Below are positions 24,067-33,053 of a stretch of DNA of 64,000 bases, one piece after another. This DNA is from Haloglomus halophilum (lineage in GTDB: Archaea; Halobacteriota; Halobacteria; Halobacteriales; Haloarculaceae). Numbering within the stretch: the first letter of the stretch is position 1; every line of letters begins with the position of its first letter. The DNA lies in assembly GCF_024298885.1 (NCBI RefSeq), contig NZ_CP101166.1:1054001-1118000 (forward strand), read 5' to 3'. The notes beneath the pieces were generated by a model that was given only the letters and a program-made list of their open reading frames with translations, was not told the DNA's origin and did not search any database. The position numbers and the translations under genes are program-made.

Positions 24067-25838
24067 TGGCGACTGTCACCCCTGACGAGACCGATACCGA
24101 GACCGGCACCGAGGAACCGTTGCTCGACGAGGAGCGCAACGCCTTCGTCGACAAGTTCCCGAACGAGGCCCGCCTGACCCGCTGGACGTTCCTCGTCGCG
24201 TTCGGCGCGCTGGGCATCGGGGGCTTCTTCGGCCTCATCCAGGCACTCCACCGGACGGGGGCCTTCCGTGGGTTCGTCTCCTCGTCGGACTACTACACCG
24301 TGCTGACGGGCCACGGCGTCCTGCTGGCGCTCGTCTTCACGACGTTCTTCATCAGCGGCTTCTTCAACTGGGCCATCACCCGCTCGCTCGGGCGGGGGAG
24401 CGTCGACCGGCGCGTCGCGTGGAGCGGCTTCACGATGCTGCTGGTCGGGACGGTGCTGGCGGCGGTCGCCATCATCGGCGGGTTCTTCCCGAACGTGCCG
24501 CTCTCGGCCGACGTCCTGTTCACGTTCTACCCGCCGCTGCAGGCCCATCCCGCGTTCTACGTGGGCGCCGCGCTCATCGTCGTCGGCTCGTGGACCGTCG
24601 GTGTCGACTGGTTCCGACGGTTCTGGGCCTGGCGGTCGGACAACCCGGACGAGCGCATCCCGCTCCAGGCGTTCATGGTCCTGACGACGATGATCATGTG
24701 GTACGTCGCCACCATCGGCGTCGCCGTCGAGGTGGTCGTCTTCCTCATCCCGTGGTCGCTGGGGCTCATCCAGACGGTCGACCCCATCCTGGCCCGGACG
24801 CTGTTCTGGTTCTTCGGCCACCCGGTCGTCTACTTCTGGCTCCTGCCGGCCTACCTCGGGTGGTACACCATCATGCCCAAGCTCGCGGGCGGGCGCCTGT
24901 TCAGCGACCCGCTCGCGCGGGTCGTGTTCGTCCTGTTCGTCCTGCTGTCGACGCCGGTCGGCTTCCACCACCAGTACGTCGACCCCGGCATCCCCGAGGG
25001 CTTCAAGTTCGTCGCCATGACGAACACGATGTTCCTCCTGCTGCCGTCGCTACTGACGGCGTTCACGGTCGTCGCCAGCCTCGAACACGCCGGTCGCCAG
25101 CAGGGCGGTACCGGCCGATTCGGCTGGCTGAAGACGCTGCCGTGGGGTAACCCCGCGTTCTCCGGGATGGCGTTAGCGGCCCTGATGTTCGCAGCCGGCG
25201 GCTTCTCCGGCATGATCAACGCCGGGATGAACATCAACTACCTCGTCCACAACACCATCTGGATTCCCGGCCACTTCCACCTCACCGTCGGCACCGCGTT
25301 CGCGCTGACGGCGATGGCGCTGGCCTACTGGCTCGTTCCACAGATAACGGGCAAGCGCCTCCAGTTGCGGGGTGTGGCGGCGCTCCAGCCGTACATGTGG
25401 TTCCTCGGGATGACGCTGATGTCGAACGCGATGCACCGGGCCGGCCTCATCGGCGTCCCCCGACGCACCGCGGAACCCCAGTACGAGGCCTTCAGCTACG
25501 CGCAATCGGTCGGAGGGTACGGCGAGATGCGCATCCAGATCGCCATCGGCGGCACCCTGCTGTTCGTCGCGCTCGTGATGTTCCTCGCGGTGATGTTCGC
25601 CACCATCCTCGCGGGCAAGGGCGGCCAGCTGGAGGTCAACAGCGAGTTCCCGGAGCCGCTCTCGGGCGCCGAGGACGCCCCGAAGGTGCTCGACGACCTG
25701 CGGCTGTGGGCGGTCTTCGCCCTGCTGCTGGTCGCGCTGGCCTACGGCTTCCCCATCTACTCGATGATACAGAGCGGGGCACTCGACCCGAGCATCCCCG
25801 CCGTGCCGGTGTCGATTGCCGGGTGGCTGCCGATATGA
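24066..25838 (+). CDS. cbaA: Cytochrome c oxidase (ba3-type) subunit I
   Basis: 590 residues, mostly membrane. The low-spin haem ligand His83 is in TGHGVLLAL. The CuB ligands are His252 and cross-linked Tyr256 in GHPVVYFW, and His301-His302 in STPVGFHHQYVD. The haem pair His403/His405 is in WIPGHFHLTVG. The pattern and absence of the classic D-channel sequence mark a B-family (ba3) oxygen reductase, which reduces O2 and pumps protons. It is the last gene of the halocyanin-cbaB-cbaA operon. An AT-rich region follows. Confidence 0.94.
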   Translation: MATVTPDETDTETGTEEPLLDEERNAFVDKFPNEARLTRWTFLVAFGALGIGGFFGLIQALHRTGAFRGFVSSSDYYTVLTGHGVLLALVFTTFFISGFFNWAITRSLGRGSVDRRVAWSGFTMLLVGTVLAAVAIIGGFFPNVPLSADVLFTFYPPLQAHPAFYVGAALIVVGSWTVGVDWFRRFWAWRSDNPDERIPLQAFMVLTTMIMWYVATIGVAVEVVVFLIPWSLGLIQTVDPILARTLFWFFGHPVVYFWLLPAYLGWYTIMPKLAGGRLFSDPLARVVFVLFVLLSTPVGFHHQYVDPGIPEGFKFVAMTNTMFLLLPSLLTAFTVVASLEHAGRQQGGTGRFGWLKTLPWGNPAFSGMALAALMFAAGGFSGMINAGMNINYLVHNTIWIPGHFHLTVGTAFALTAMALAYWLVPQITGKRLQLRGVAALQPYMWFLGMTLMSNAMHRAGLIGVPRRTAEPQYEAFSYAQSVGGYGEMRIQIAIGGTLLFVALVMFLAVMFATILAGKGGQLEVNSEFPEPLSGAEDAPKVLDDLRLWAVFALLLVALAYGFPIYSMIQSGALDPSIPAVPVSIAGWLPI

Positions 25839-26193
25839 CGTGAGCCCATATCCGACCGATAGCTCTCTAAATATAAATTATATTCATTTATATCGGTAGA
25901 AATTCGGAAACTTCGAGATTTCCAGATTATATTGGCTCACCAAATTCTCGATTGGTGACGGTTCCGAAGGGCCATGCTGCATAGACAGCGCGACCTTTTT
26001 CCGCCTCGGGTTCGCCTCCGGCGAACCACTCGGCGCAAAAACGTCGATGAAAAAAGCTGACGGCTCGGCCTCCGGCCTCGCAGTCAGAGAACCGCGCTCG
26101 CTTCGCTCGCGCGGATGCTGGTGCTGACTACATCCTCTCTATGCAGCAGGCCACTTCTGTCAGCTGCCGACCGGCTCCACCAGTCCCGACCGT
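25839..26193. other. Gene-free interval with AT-rich island and insertion
   Basis: Between cbaA and the PIN gene. Bases 25865-25935 are strongly AT-rich (ctctaaatataaattatatt and similar), quite unlike the surrounding GC-rich DNA, and may hold terminator or replication-related sequence. Bases 25975-26148 hold the MITE-like element. I see no credible ORF. Confidence 0.6.
25975..26148. mobile_element. MITE-like element with terminal inverted repeats
   Basis: The 14-nt ends (tgctgcatagacag at 25975-25988 and ctctctatgcagca at 26135-26148) are inverted repeats with one mismatch. They are flanked on both sides by ggcca (25970-25974 and 26149-26153), which looks like a 5-bp target duplication. The 174-bp inside has no ORF and several short palindromes. 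The parent transposase is not in the window. Confidence 0.6.
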
Positions 26194-26685
26194 TCAGGAC
26201 TCGAAGAGCCGCTGGGCCCGCCGGTAGATCGGAGCCCCGAGCCAGTCACGGTCCGCTGCGAGCCGTTCGAGCCGCTCGGACGCCTCTGCCTGGGTGAGAC
26301 ACCCGCGCTTCACCAGCGCTCGAAGGAGGACCGGCGAGATCGCGACCTGCGCCTCGGTCAGCTGTTGCAGCTCGGGGAGGGCGCGCAGGTCGTCGGTGAT
26401 GAGGAACGCCGCCTCGTGGTCGGTCGCCAGGCGTGCACAGGACGCTTCACCCGAGTCGACGCGTGAGGTCTGGAGGTCCGTGGCGCTGCTGTCGTGAACC
26501 GGAACACCGGCGAGGCGGCCGGGAGCTGTTTCAGCGGCCATACCGTGCACGTCGTCGTACTCGGCCGTCTCCGAGAGTTCCGACATCACCTGGGTCGTCG
26601 TTCGGACCTCGTACTCGGCCAGTACCGAGTCGAGAACGTCGGCGAGTTCGAGCGAGATGACCGCACTCGTATCCACGACGAGCAT
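26194..26685 (-). CDS. PIN-like domain ribonuclease toxin
   Basis: 163 residues starting MLVVDTSAVISLELADVL, with the first PIN Asp in VDTSA. TQVMSELSET carries the second acidic position, and DSGEASCARLATDH plus FLITDDLRAL carries the later acidic cluster, as in PIN/DUF3368-type proteins. The C-terminal 50 residues form a helical extension (LTQAEASERLERLAADRDWL). It is preceded at 3 bp by a ribbon-helix-helix gene, giving a VapBC-like pair. RNase activity is inferred. Confidence 0.8.
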   Translation of the reverse strand: MLVVDTSAVISLELADVLDSVLAEYEVRTTTQVMSELSETAEYDDVHGMAAETAPGRLAGVPVHDSSATDLQTSRVDSGEASCARLATDHEAAFLITDDLRALPELQQLTEAQVAISPVLLRALVKRGCLTQAEASERLERLAADRDWLGAPIYRRAQRLFES

Positions 26686-26688
26686 CGG

Positions 26689-26994
26689 TCACTCGAGCGC
26701 TGCCAGATCATCGGCCAGCGCCTCGCCGTCCTCCAGTAGCGCCTTCGAGGCCCGGACGGAATCGGCGTCCTGCCGACCGATGAACGTCCGCAGCGTCTCG
26801 AACTCGATGTCGCCGTCGAGATACAGTTCGATCACGTCCTCGCGGAACGCGTCCTCGTCCTCGATCTCGTCGAGGTACGTCCGTAGGGCCTCGATGACGA
26901 TCTCGGTCCGGTTCCTGTGCGTCAGCTCCGCTGCGACATCGGCCTTCTCGACCAGCTCCTCCGGAATGCGGAAGTTGACACGTGTGGTTCCCAT
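26689..26994 (-). CDS. Ribbon-helix-helix antitoxin / repressor
   Basis: 101 residues from ATG 26994. The N-terminus TTRVNFRIPEELVEKADVAA is a classic RHH strand and first helix, and NRTEIVIEALRTYLDEI is helix 2. The acidic C-terminal half (DEDAFREDVIELYLDGDIEF) likely wraps the PIN toxin. An upstream ATG at 27015 adds MYTKRSP and is possible. RHH antitoxins normally repress their own operon. Confidence 0.82.
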   Translation of the reverse strand: MGTTRVNFRIPEELVEKADVAAELTHRNRTEIVIEALRTYLDEIEDEDAFREDVIELYLDGDIEFETLRTFIGRQDADSVRASKALLEDGEALADDLAALE

Positions 26995-27155
26995 CGGCGA
27001 TCGCTTCGTGTACATACGTTGTACCCACGATTGGATAAGCGTTGCCTCGGGGCCCCACCGTTCCCGGAAGTAGCGGTCCTCCGGTGACCCCTTCCCCTGG
27101 ACGCGACTTCCGCCCCGGAGAAAGCTACTTGCCGGCGGCCGGTGAACGGGTCCGT

Positions 27156-27854
27156 ATGCGATTCGTTATCGTCGGTGCTGGGCGCGTCGGGATGCGGACG
27201 GCGCGCGTGCTCCGCGAGGAGGGCCACGATGTGGTCATCGTCGAGCCGGACCGGACGAAGGTCGAGCGCCTCCGCGAGGAGGGGTTCGCCGTCGTCGAGG
27301 GGGACGGCTCACAGGAGGAACTGCTGCTCGATCTCGATCTCGAGGAGATCGACGGGCTCGCGGCGCTCACGCCGGACCTCGTCGTCAACTTCACCGCCTG
27401 CATGATCGCGAAGGAGTACGGCTGCCGGACGGTCCTGCGGGCCGACGACGACTATCGCGAGTACGTCATCCGGAAGTACGCCAGCGACGTGGACGAGGTC
27501 GTCTACCCGGAGCGACTGGGTGCAGTGCTGGCGAAGAACGCGCTGCTCGGCGGCAACATCCACGCCATCGCGGACGTTGCCCAGGAGGTCCAGCTCGTCG
27601 AGCTGACGGTGACCGAGGAGTCACCGATGCGGGGGTACACCCTCTCGGAGCTGGAGATGCCCGCCAACTCCCGGCTGCTCGCGTTCGGCAAGGCCGGCAG
27701 CCCGGTCGAGATCCCCGAGCCCGACCAGTCGCTGGAGGAGGGTGACCGGCTCGTCGTCATCGCCGGGTTCGACGTGCTGGGCGACGTCCGGCACCTCATC
27801 GTCGGCGGGAGCGACGCACAGCAGGTGGCCGCCGCGGCCGCCGGAGGTGAGTGA
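27156..27854 (+). CDS. trkA: TrkA-family potassium uptake regulator (RCK)
   Basis: 232 residues. A Rossmann NAD-binding motif GAGRVGMRTARVL starts at residue 7, with VVIVEPDRTKVERL as the second strand and acidic end. A TrkA-C domain occupies about 145-222 (LTVTEESPMRGYTLSELEMP). It is a single-RCK protein gating a Trk/Ktr-type K+ transporter; no membrane subunit is nearby. ATG 27156 gives the exact RCK start. The following Lrp-type gene begins 2 bp after the stop, so the two are co-transcribed. Confidence 0.9.
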   Translation: MRFVIVGAGRVGMRTARVLREEGHDVVIVEPDRTKVERLREEGFAVVEGDGSQEELLLDLDLEEIDGLAALTPDLVVNFTACMIAKEYGCRTVLRADDDYREYVIRKYASDVDEVVYPERLGAVLAKNALLGGNIHAIADVAQEVQLVELTVTEESPMRGYTLSELEMPANSRLLAFGKAGSPVEIPEPDQSLEEGDRLVVIAGFDVLGDVRHLIVGGSDAQQVAAAAAGGE

Positions 27855-27856
27855 GG

Positions 27857-28105
27857 ATGGTGCGCGCCTACGTGATGGTGAAGGCCCACACCGGCGAGGC
27901 CGACCGACTGCTCCGGGAGATCGAGTCCATCGAGGGCGTCGTCGACGCGGCCGTCGTCGCGGGCGATGTCGACCTCATCGCGACACTGGACGTCCCCTCG
28001 CCGGCGGAGGTCAAGACCGTCGCTGCCGACGCCATCCAGAACATCGACGGCGTCGAGGACACACAGACCTACGTCGCGATGGAGTCATCGGGTCGGTCGG
28101 CGTAG
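27857..28105 (+). CDS. Lrp/AsnC ligand-binding (RAM) domain protein
   Basis: 82 residues comprising only the RAM domain of Lrp/AsnC regulators: VRAYVMVKAHTGEADRLLRE at the start, then VVDAAVVAGDVDLIATLDV, and the final IDGVEDTQTYVAM. No HTH is present, so it cannot bind DNA itself. Being coupled to trkA (2-bp gap) suggests it senses a small ligand and modulates TrkA or another regulator. Stand-alone RAM proteins are common in haloarchaea beside trkA. Confidence 0.88.
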   Translation: MVRAYVMVKAHTGEADRLLREIESIEGVVDAAVVAGDVDLIATLDVPSPAEVKTVAADAIQNIDGVEDTQTYVAMESSGRSA

Positions 28106-28178
28106 CGACCGTAGCGGCCGGGAGCCGCTGTCACCCGTGACCGTCACGCCTATGCGCGGTGACGCGTAGTCGGCGTGT

Positions 28179-29552
28179 ATGAACCGCCGCCTGCTGGTCC
28201 CCGCGGTCGTTCTCCTCCTCTCGGTGGCCCTGCTCGTCGGGCAGGCCGCCACGGCCCCCGCACCCGGCGTACAGCCGGCAACGCCCGACGCCCCCGAGGG
28301 CGGCGAGGGCGCCTATCCCGGCAAGACGCTCATCTCGGTGCAGGTGTACGGCTGGTTCACCGAGGACAACGGACAGGCCATCATCGTCGACCAGAACGGC
28401 ACGCGAACCTGGACGTACGACCCGCCGCACGCCTACGTGTTCGACGCGGAAGCCCTCGACAACGGGAACGTGCAGGTCGCGTTCGGGCAGAACCCGCTCG
28501 CCGAGAACGTCCGGTGTCCGGACGAGTACTACAACGGCGAGCGCCCGGCCGGCAAGAACGGCTGCATCTACAACCGCGTCGTCGAGGTGGACCCCGACAC
28601 GAACGAGATCGTCTGGGAGCACTCCTGGTACGACGCCTTCCCGACCCACCACGAGGTCCACGACGCCGACCGGCTCCCGAGCGGGGAGACGGTCATCATC
28701 GACATGGGCAACGACCGGACGTTCACCGTCGACCAGTCCGGCAAGATAACGTGGGAGTGGTACGCCGAGAACCACCTCACCGAGGGCACCGAGTTCTGGA
28801 ACGAGTACGTCGCCCCGCTGCCCGAGGAGGAACAGGAGGAGTTCCGCCGGAAGGGCGCCGAGGGCGACTGGACCCACATGAACGACGTGGACCTGCTCGA
28901 GAACGGCAACCTCCAGATGTCCATCCGGAACTTCGACACGACCATCGAGGTCGAGCGTCCCTCCGGAGACATCGTCGGCGTCGTGGGGGCGCCCACGCGC
29001 CACGAGGTGATGAACGAGCAGCACAACCCCAACCGGCTGGAGCGCCACGATACCCTGCTCGTCGCGGATTCGGAGAACGACCGCGTCGTCGAGGTCCACG
29101 CCTCGAACGGCTCCGTCGTCTGGGAGTACGACGGGACGGGGTCGGGTGAGAAGCTGGCCTGGCCGCGGGACGCCGACCGCCTCCCCAACGGGAACACCCT
29201 CGTCACCGACTCACGGAACTTCCGGGTGCTGGAGGTCGGCCCCAACGGGAGCGTCGTCTGGTCGCACTCGCTGGCCGACCGCAAGGGTATCGTCTACGAG
29301 GCCGACCGCCTCGGGACCGGCGACGAGCCGCTGCCCGAGGAGCCGGACAACGTGCCGGCGGGCGGCGAACTGCAGAGCCGCTCCACGGGTGGTGTCGGTG
29401 ACACGGTCGCGACCGTCGAGTCGTGGCTCGGCTTCGTCTTCCCGCCCTGGGTCGGCATCATGGAGGTCCTGACGGGGCTCGTCGGCCTCGTCGCCGGTGT
29501 GGCACTCGTCTGGGAGGGGTACCGCGACGGCTGGTTCGCGGACATCCCCTGA
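28179..29552 (+). CDS. Arylsulfotransferase (ASST)-like exported membrane protein
   Basis: 457 residues. An N-terminal hydrophobic signal or anchor (about 5-24) is followed by a large external beta-propeller-like domain and a C-terminal helix (about 425-447). ASST-like blocks include WTHMNDVDLLENGNL, NEQHNPNRL and WPRDADRLPNGNTLVTD. Haloarchaeal members are annotated as aryl-sulfate sulfotransferase family, but a true sulfotransferase role is unproven; surface binding or glycan modification is possible. A paralogue lies at 57336-58781. Confidence 0.75.
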   Translation: MNRRLLVPAVVLLLSVALLVGQAATAPAPGVQPATPDAPEGGEGAYPGKTLISVQVYGWFTEDNGQAIIVDQNGTRTWTYDPPHAYVFDAEALDNGNVQVAFGQNPLAENVRCPDEYYNGERPAGKNGCIYNRVVEVDPDTNEIVWEHSWYDAFPTHHEVHDADRLPSGETVIIDMGNDRTFTVDQSGKITWEWYAENHLTEGTEFWNEYVAPLPEEEQEEFRRKGAEGDWTHMNDVDLLENGNLQMSIRNFDTTIEVERPSGDIVGVVGAPTRHEVMNEQHNPNRLERHDTLLVADSENDRVVEVHASNGSVVWEYDGTGSGEKLAWPRDADRLPNGNTLVTDSRNFRVLEVGPNGSVVWSHSLADRKGIVYEADRLGTGDEPLPEEPDNVPAGGELQSRSTGGVGDTVATVESWLGFVFPPWVGIMEVLTGLVGLVAGVALVWEGYRDGWFADIP

Positions 29553-29600
29553 GAGCCACCGAAAACCGTTTTCCGCCGGGGCGTGCCGGGGTACTCGAAG

Positions 29601-30482
29601 ATGCCCTCCGACGACCGCAGCCCCGATACCGGTCACGGCCACGACACCGTCACGACCCACTCGTCGACCCGCCGAGCGTTCCTCGCCACCGGGGCAGTCG
29701 CCACGACGGCGGCGCTCGCTGGCTGTGCCTTCGGCACCGGGGCGCTGGAGATCGAGCGCTCGACGAACGTCTACAGCATCCCGGCCGACACCGCCATCGA
29801 CATCTCCAACACGAACGGCGACATCATCGTCGAGCCGCTGCCCGAGGGCGACGACGTGGAGGTCGCCATCGTGAAGCGCACCCGGGGGAACCGCGACCGT
29901 TTCGACCGCGTCTCCGTCGTCTCCGCGGTCGAGGACGGCACGCTCGAACTCGAGACCGACTACGAGGGCGCCCTGTCCTCGGGGCGCGTCTCGGTCGACC
30001 TGACCGTCCGGGTGCCGGAAGGCCACCCGCTCGTGGGCGCCGGCACGGGCAATGGCGACGTGACCGTCTCGGGCGTGGCGGGCGACGCGACGCTCCGGTC
30101 GGCCAACGGTGATGTCACCGCCGATGACATCGACGGCGCCCCGGAACTGGAGACGGCCAACGGCGATGTCGAGGCGACCGGGACGACCGGCCTGGCGGGC
30201 GCGCGGAGCGCCAACGGGGACGTGGCCGTCGAGCTGTTCACCCTCTTCGAGGCCCTGACCTGTTCCTCGGGCAACGGCGACGTCGATGTCGGCGTCCCGA
30301 GCTACCTCCCGGCCGATGTGGAGCTCTCGGTCGGGAACGGCGACATCACCGTCGAGGGCGTCGACCTGCAGAACCGCTCGGGGAGCGGGAACCGCATCAC
30401 TGGCCGACTCGTCGGGGGCGGGCACGAACTGACCTGCGAGTCGGGCAACGGCGACGTGCGGCTGTACGGCCTCTTCGAGTGA
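29601..30482 (+). CDS. Tat lipoprotein with DUF4097-like beta-strand repeats
   Basis: 293 residues. A Tat motif (STRRAFLAT, Arg24-Arg25) plus a lipobox LAGC (Cys42) predict an exported, membrane-attached lipoprotein. The rest is a run of short beta-helix-like repeats containing the phrase (A/G)NGDV (TGNGDVTVSG, SANGDVTADD, TANGDVEATG and so on), typical of DUF4097/DUF2807 adhesin-like folds. Likely a surface or envelope protein. ATG 29601 is preferred to GTG 29583. Confidence 0.8.
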   Translation: MPSDDRSPDTGHGHDTVTTHSSTRRAFLATGAVATTAALAGCAFGTGALEIERSTNVYSIPADTAIDISNTNGDIIVEPLPEGDDVEVAIVKRTRGNRDRFDRVSVVSAVEDGTLELETDYEGALSSGRVSVDLTVRVPEGHPLVGAGTGNGDVTVSGVAGDATLRSANGDVTADDIDGAPELETANGDVEATGTTGLAGARSANGDVAVELFTLFEALTCSSGNGDVDVGVPSYLPADVELSVGNGDITVEGVDLQNRSGSGNRITGRLVGGGHELTCESGNGDVRLYGLFE

Positions 30483-30529
30483 CGGACGGCGATAGACGAT
30501 GGACGGCCGACGGGTCGCGGTGGCGGGCG

Positions 30530-31465
30530 TCAGTCGTCGCCCGCGTCGGCGGTCGCGTCGGGCCGGTCCGGCGGCTGGAGGTCGCGCTGGAACTCGTCGA
30601 ACTGGTCGAGGTCGTCGGGCAGGTCGTAGGGGATCTCCCGGTCGTCCTTCCCGCGCTCGTGGTCCGCGTCGACCGGGTCGGCCACGGACTCCCAGCCCGG
30701 CTTCACTTTCACGCTCCGGGCGGGCGTCCCGACGGCGATGTGGTGGGCGGGGATGTCGTCCTGCACGACGGCGCGCGAACCGACGACGGCGTTCTCGCCG
30801 ACCCGACAGCCGGCCTGAACCACGGCGTCGTAGGTGAGCCGCACGTCGTCCTCGATGACCGTGTGGTAGTTGGTCACCTCTGTCTGGTCGACGATATCGT
30901 GGTCGTGGCTGTAGACGTGGACGCCGTCGCTGATGGAGACGCGGTCGCCGATGGTCAGCTGCCCGCGGTCGTCGAGGTGGACGTCGTCGTGGATGACGAC
31001 GTTATCCCCGACCTCGATGTTGTGGCCGTAGGTCATCGAGATGCCCTTGAAGAAGCGGCAGTTCTCCCCGCAGTCCTCGAAGAGGTGCTTCGCGAGCATC
31101 CGGCGGAAACGGAGCGCGAACTCCACGTTGTCGGCCATCGGCGTGGCGTCGAACTGGCGCCAGAGCCACTGGAGGTACTTCGACTCCTGGAACCGGTCCT
31201 CGTCCTTCTCGGCGTAGTACTCCGATTCGAGCGTGGCGTTGCAGGGGTCGTACCCCTGGAGCCGGACGCGTTCGGCGGGTGAGACCTCCTCGCCGGCCTG
31301 CCAGCGGTCGTAGGCGTCGCGGTCGCCGAACAGGTCGACGAGCGTCTCCGTGACGACCTCGCAGGTGTCCTCCTCGGGGTCGCCGAGCCGCCGGTCCACG
31401 TCCTCAAGGAACGCCTGGAGGCCCTCCTCGGCCTCGACCGGCAGGCGGACGTGACGTTTGGTCAT
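30530..31465 (-). CDS. Left-handed beta-helix acyltransferase
   Basis: 311 residues. After an alpha-helical N-terminal half, hexapeptide repeats run from about 145 to 250 (IEVGDNVVIHDDVHLDD, LTIGDRVSISDGVHVYSHDHD, CRVGENAVVGSRAVVQDDI), ending in the family signature AVGTPARSVKVKPGW. This is the maltose/galactoside O-acetyltransferase (LbH) group. The N-terminal extension (about 140 residues) is longer than in classical Maa/LacA. The substrate is probably a sugar or surface glycan. Confidence 0.85.
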   Translation of the reverse strand: MTKRHVRLPVEAEEGLQAFLEDVDRRLGDPEEDTCEVVTETLVDLFGDRDAYDRWQAGEEVSPAERVRLQGYDPCNATLESEYYAEKDEDRFQESKYLQWLWRQFDATPMADNVEFALRFRRMLAKHLFEDCGENCRFFKGISMTYGHNIEVGDNVVIHDDVHLDDRGQLTIGDRVSISDGVHVYSHDHDIVDQTEVTNYHTVIEDDVRLTYDAVVQAGCRVGENAVVGSRAVVQDDIPAHHIAVGTPARSVKVKPGWESVADPVDADHERGKDDREIPYDLPDDLDQFDEFQRDLQPPDRPDATADAGDD

Positions 31466-31577
31466 ACCCGCCCGGTAGTCGGTCCGGCGGCATAGGGGTT
31501 GCCGTTACGTCGGTGTAACCGGCGCCGTGGCGTGGTTTCCACACGACCGCGCTCGCGGCGGGACGCCGCCACGCCGT

Positions 31578-31657
31578 CCCCACGATGCAACCCCGCCATC
31601 CAACGGCGCTATGCCATCCCCACGATGCAACCCCGCCATCCAACGGCGCTATGCCAT
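31578..31657. repeat. Two perfect 40-bp tandem units with degenerate third
   Basis: Bases 31578-31617 and 31618-31657 are identical (unit begins ccccacgatgcaaccccgcc). A degraded third copy continues to about 31690 (ccccacggtgccatcccacc). The array fills most of the 294-bp interval between the divergent acyltransferase and aldo/keto reductase genes. Confidence 0.85.
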
Positions 31658-31759
31658 CCCCACGGTGCCATCCCACCGTCCCGACGGCGCGACTCCACCG
31701 TCCCCACGGGGCGGGAACTGACCGCATCCGCTAAGTGCGACCGCACCCGAACAGGGCGT

Positions 31760-32824
31760 ATGAACCATCGAGAACTCGGCAACTCCGGGGTCGAGGTCAG
31801 CGAAGTCGGCTTCGGCGCGTGGGTCGTCGGCACGGACTGGTGGGGCGACCGCACCGAGGAGCAGGCCGTCGAGATGGTCCAGCACGCGCTGGACCGGGGT
31901 ATCACCTACTTCGACACGAGCGACGTGTACGGTCACGGCGACTCCGAGCGGCTGCTCGGGCGCGCGCTCGCCGAGCACCGCGACGAGGTCGTCCTCGGCA
32001 CGAAGGTCGGTTACGACTTCTACAACAACCCCCAGGCCGGCCACGGCGAGCTCCCGAAGGAACTGGACGTCGAGTACCTCGACGAGGCCTTCGAGAAGAG
32101 CCTCGACCGCCTGGGTACGGACCACGTCGAACTGCTCCAGCTCCACAACCCCAACGCCGACGAGGTCGACGCAGACGTGCTGGAGTGGCTCGACCAGCAG
32201 CGCGAGCAGGGCCGCGTCGACGCGGTGGGGTGGGCGCTCGGCCCCTCCATCGGCTGGCTCGCCGAGGGGGACGCTGCCGTCGCCCACGAGTTCGACGTGG
32301 TTCAGACCGTCTTCAACATGTTCGAGCAGACGCCGGGTCGGCACTTCATCGAGACCATCCGCGCCGAGAACGCCGACACGAGCGTGATGGCCCGCGTCCC
32401 GCACTCCTCGGGCCTGCTCAACGAGCAGGTGACCCCGGAGACGGAACTGGAGGAGGGCGACCACCGCGGCCACCGACCCACCGAGTGGTACGAGGCCGGC
32501 TGGGAGAAGGTCGAGAACATCCGGTTCCTCGAGCGCGATGGGGCACGAACGCTCGGGCAGGCCGCCATCCAGTGGCTCCTCTCGTTCGACGAGATGGCGA
32601 GCGTCACGCCGACGTTCCGCACCGAGGCCGACATCGACGAGTGGGCCGCCGCGCCCGATACGCCCGCACTCGACGCCGAGGAGCTGGAGCGCGTCGAGAA
32701 GCTGTACGCCGAGAACTTCGGTGCCACGCAGGACGACGGGATGGCCGCCGAGGACCTGCGGACGAGCGTCGGCGGCGACGACCTGCGGGACGCGGGCGTA
32801 CTGTCGAGCGCCGCGGGAGACTGA
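31760..32824 (+). CDS. Aldo/keto reductase
   Basis: 354 residues with a TIM-barrel AKR pattern. GFGAWVVGTDWWGD is at the start, Asp52 and Tyr57 in FDTSDVYGHGDSERLLGRAL, Lys82 in VLGTKVGYD, and His in LLQLHNPN. The NADPH-binding end carries QAAIQWLLSFDEMASVTPTF. The catalytic tetrad looks complete. Substrate unknown. The frame extends upstream through the 40-bp repeats, but the ATG at 31760 begins the conserved strand. Confidence 0.88.
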   Translation: MNHRELGNSGVEVSEVGFGAWVVGTDWWGDRTEEQAVEMVQHALDRGITYFDTSDVYGHGDSERLLGRALAEHRDEVVLGTKVGYDFYNNPQAGHGELPKELDVEYLDEAFEKSLDRLGTDHVELLQLHNPNADEVDADVLEWLDQQREQGRVDAVGWALGPSIGWLAEGDAAVAHEFDVVQTVFNMFEQTPGRHFIETIRAENADTSVMARVPHSSGLLNEQVTPETELEEGDHRGHRPTEWYEAGWEKVENIRFLERDGARTLGQAAIQWLLSFDEMASVTPTFRTEADIDEWAAAPDTPALDAEELERVEKLYAENFGATQDDGMAAEDLRTSVGGDDLRDAGVLSSAAGD

Positions 32825-33053
32825 AACAGTTCGAGAAACCCGAGAATAGAGTTATAGATGAGTTCGTACCTGCCATAGACGAGGATACACAGACGTATTC
32901 CGAACTGAACTCATATCTGCAACCCACCTGCGCCACGTTCACGTCCCACTGCTGGGTGGTTCGGGTCCCGGTGCGAGCAGGTGAACGGACGGTTCGTGGG
33001 AGACCGAGAATCTGCGGGGGAAATTTTTGACTCTACCCACCATACCACAGTGT

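Noticed and set aside
31499..31759. N-terminal extension of the aldo/keto reductase through the 40-bp repeats
   Set aside because: The repeats translate to low-complexity sequence and the conserved fold starts at ATG 31760.
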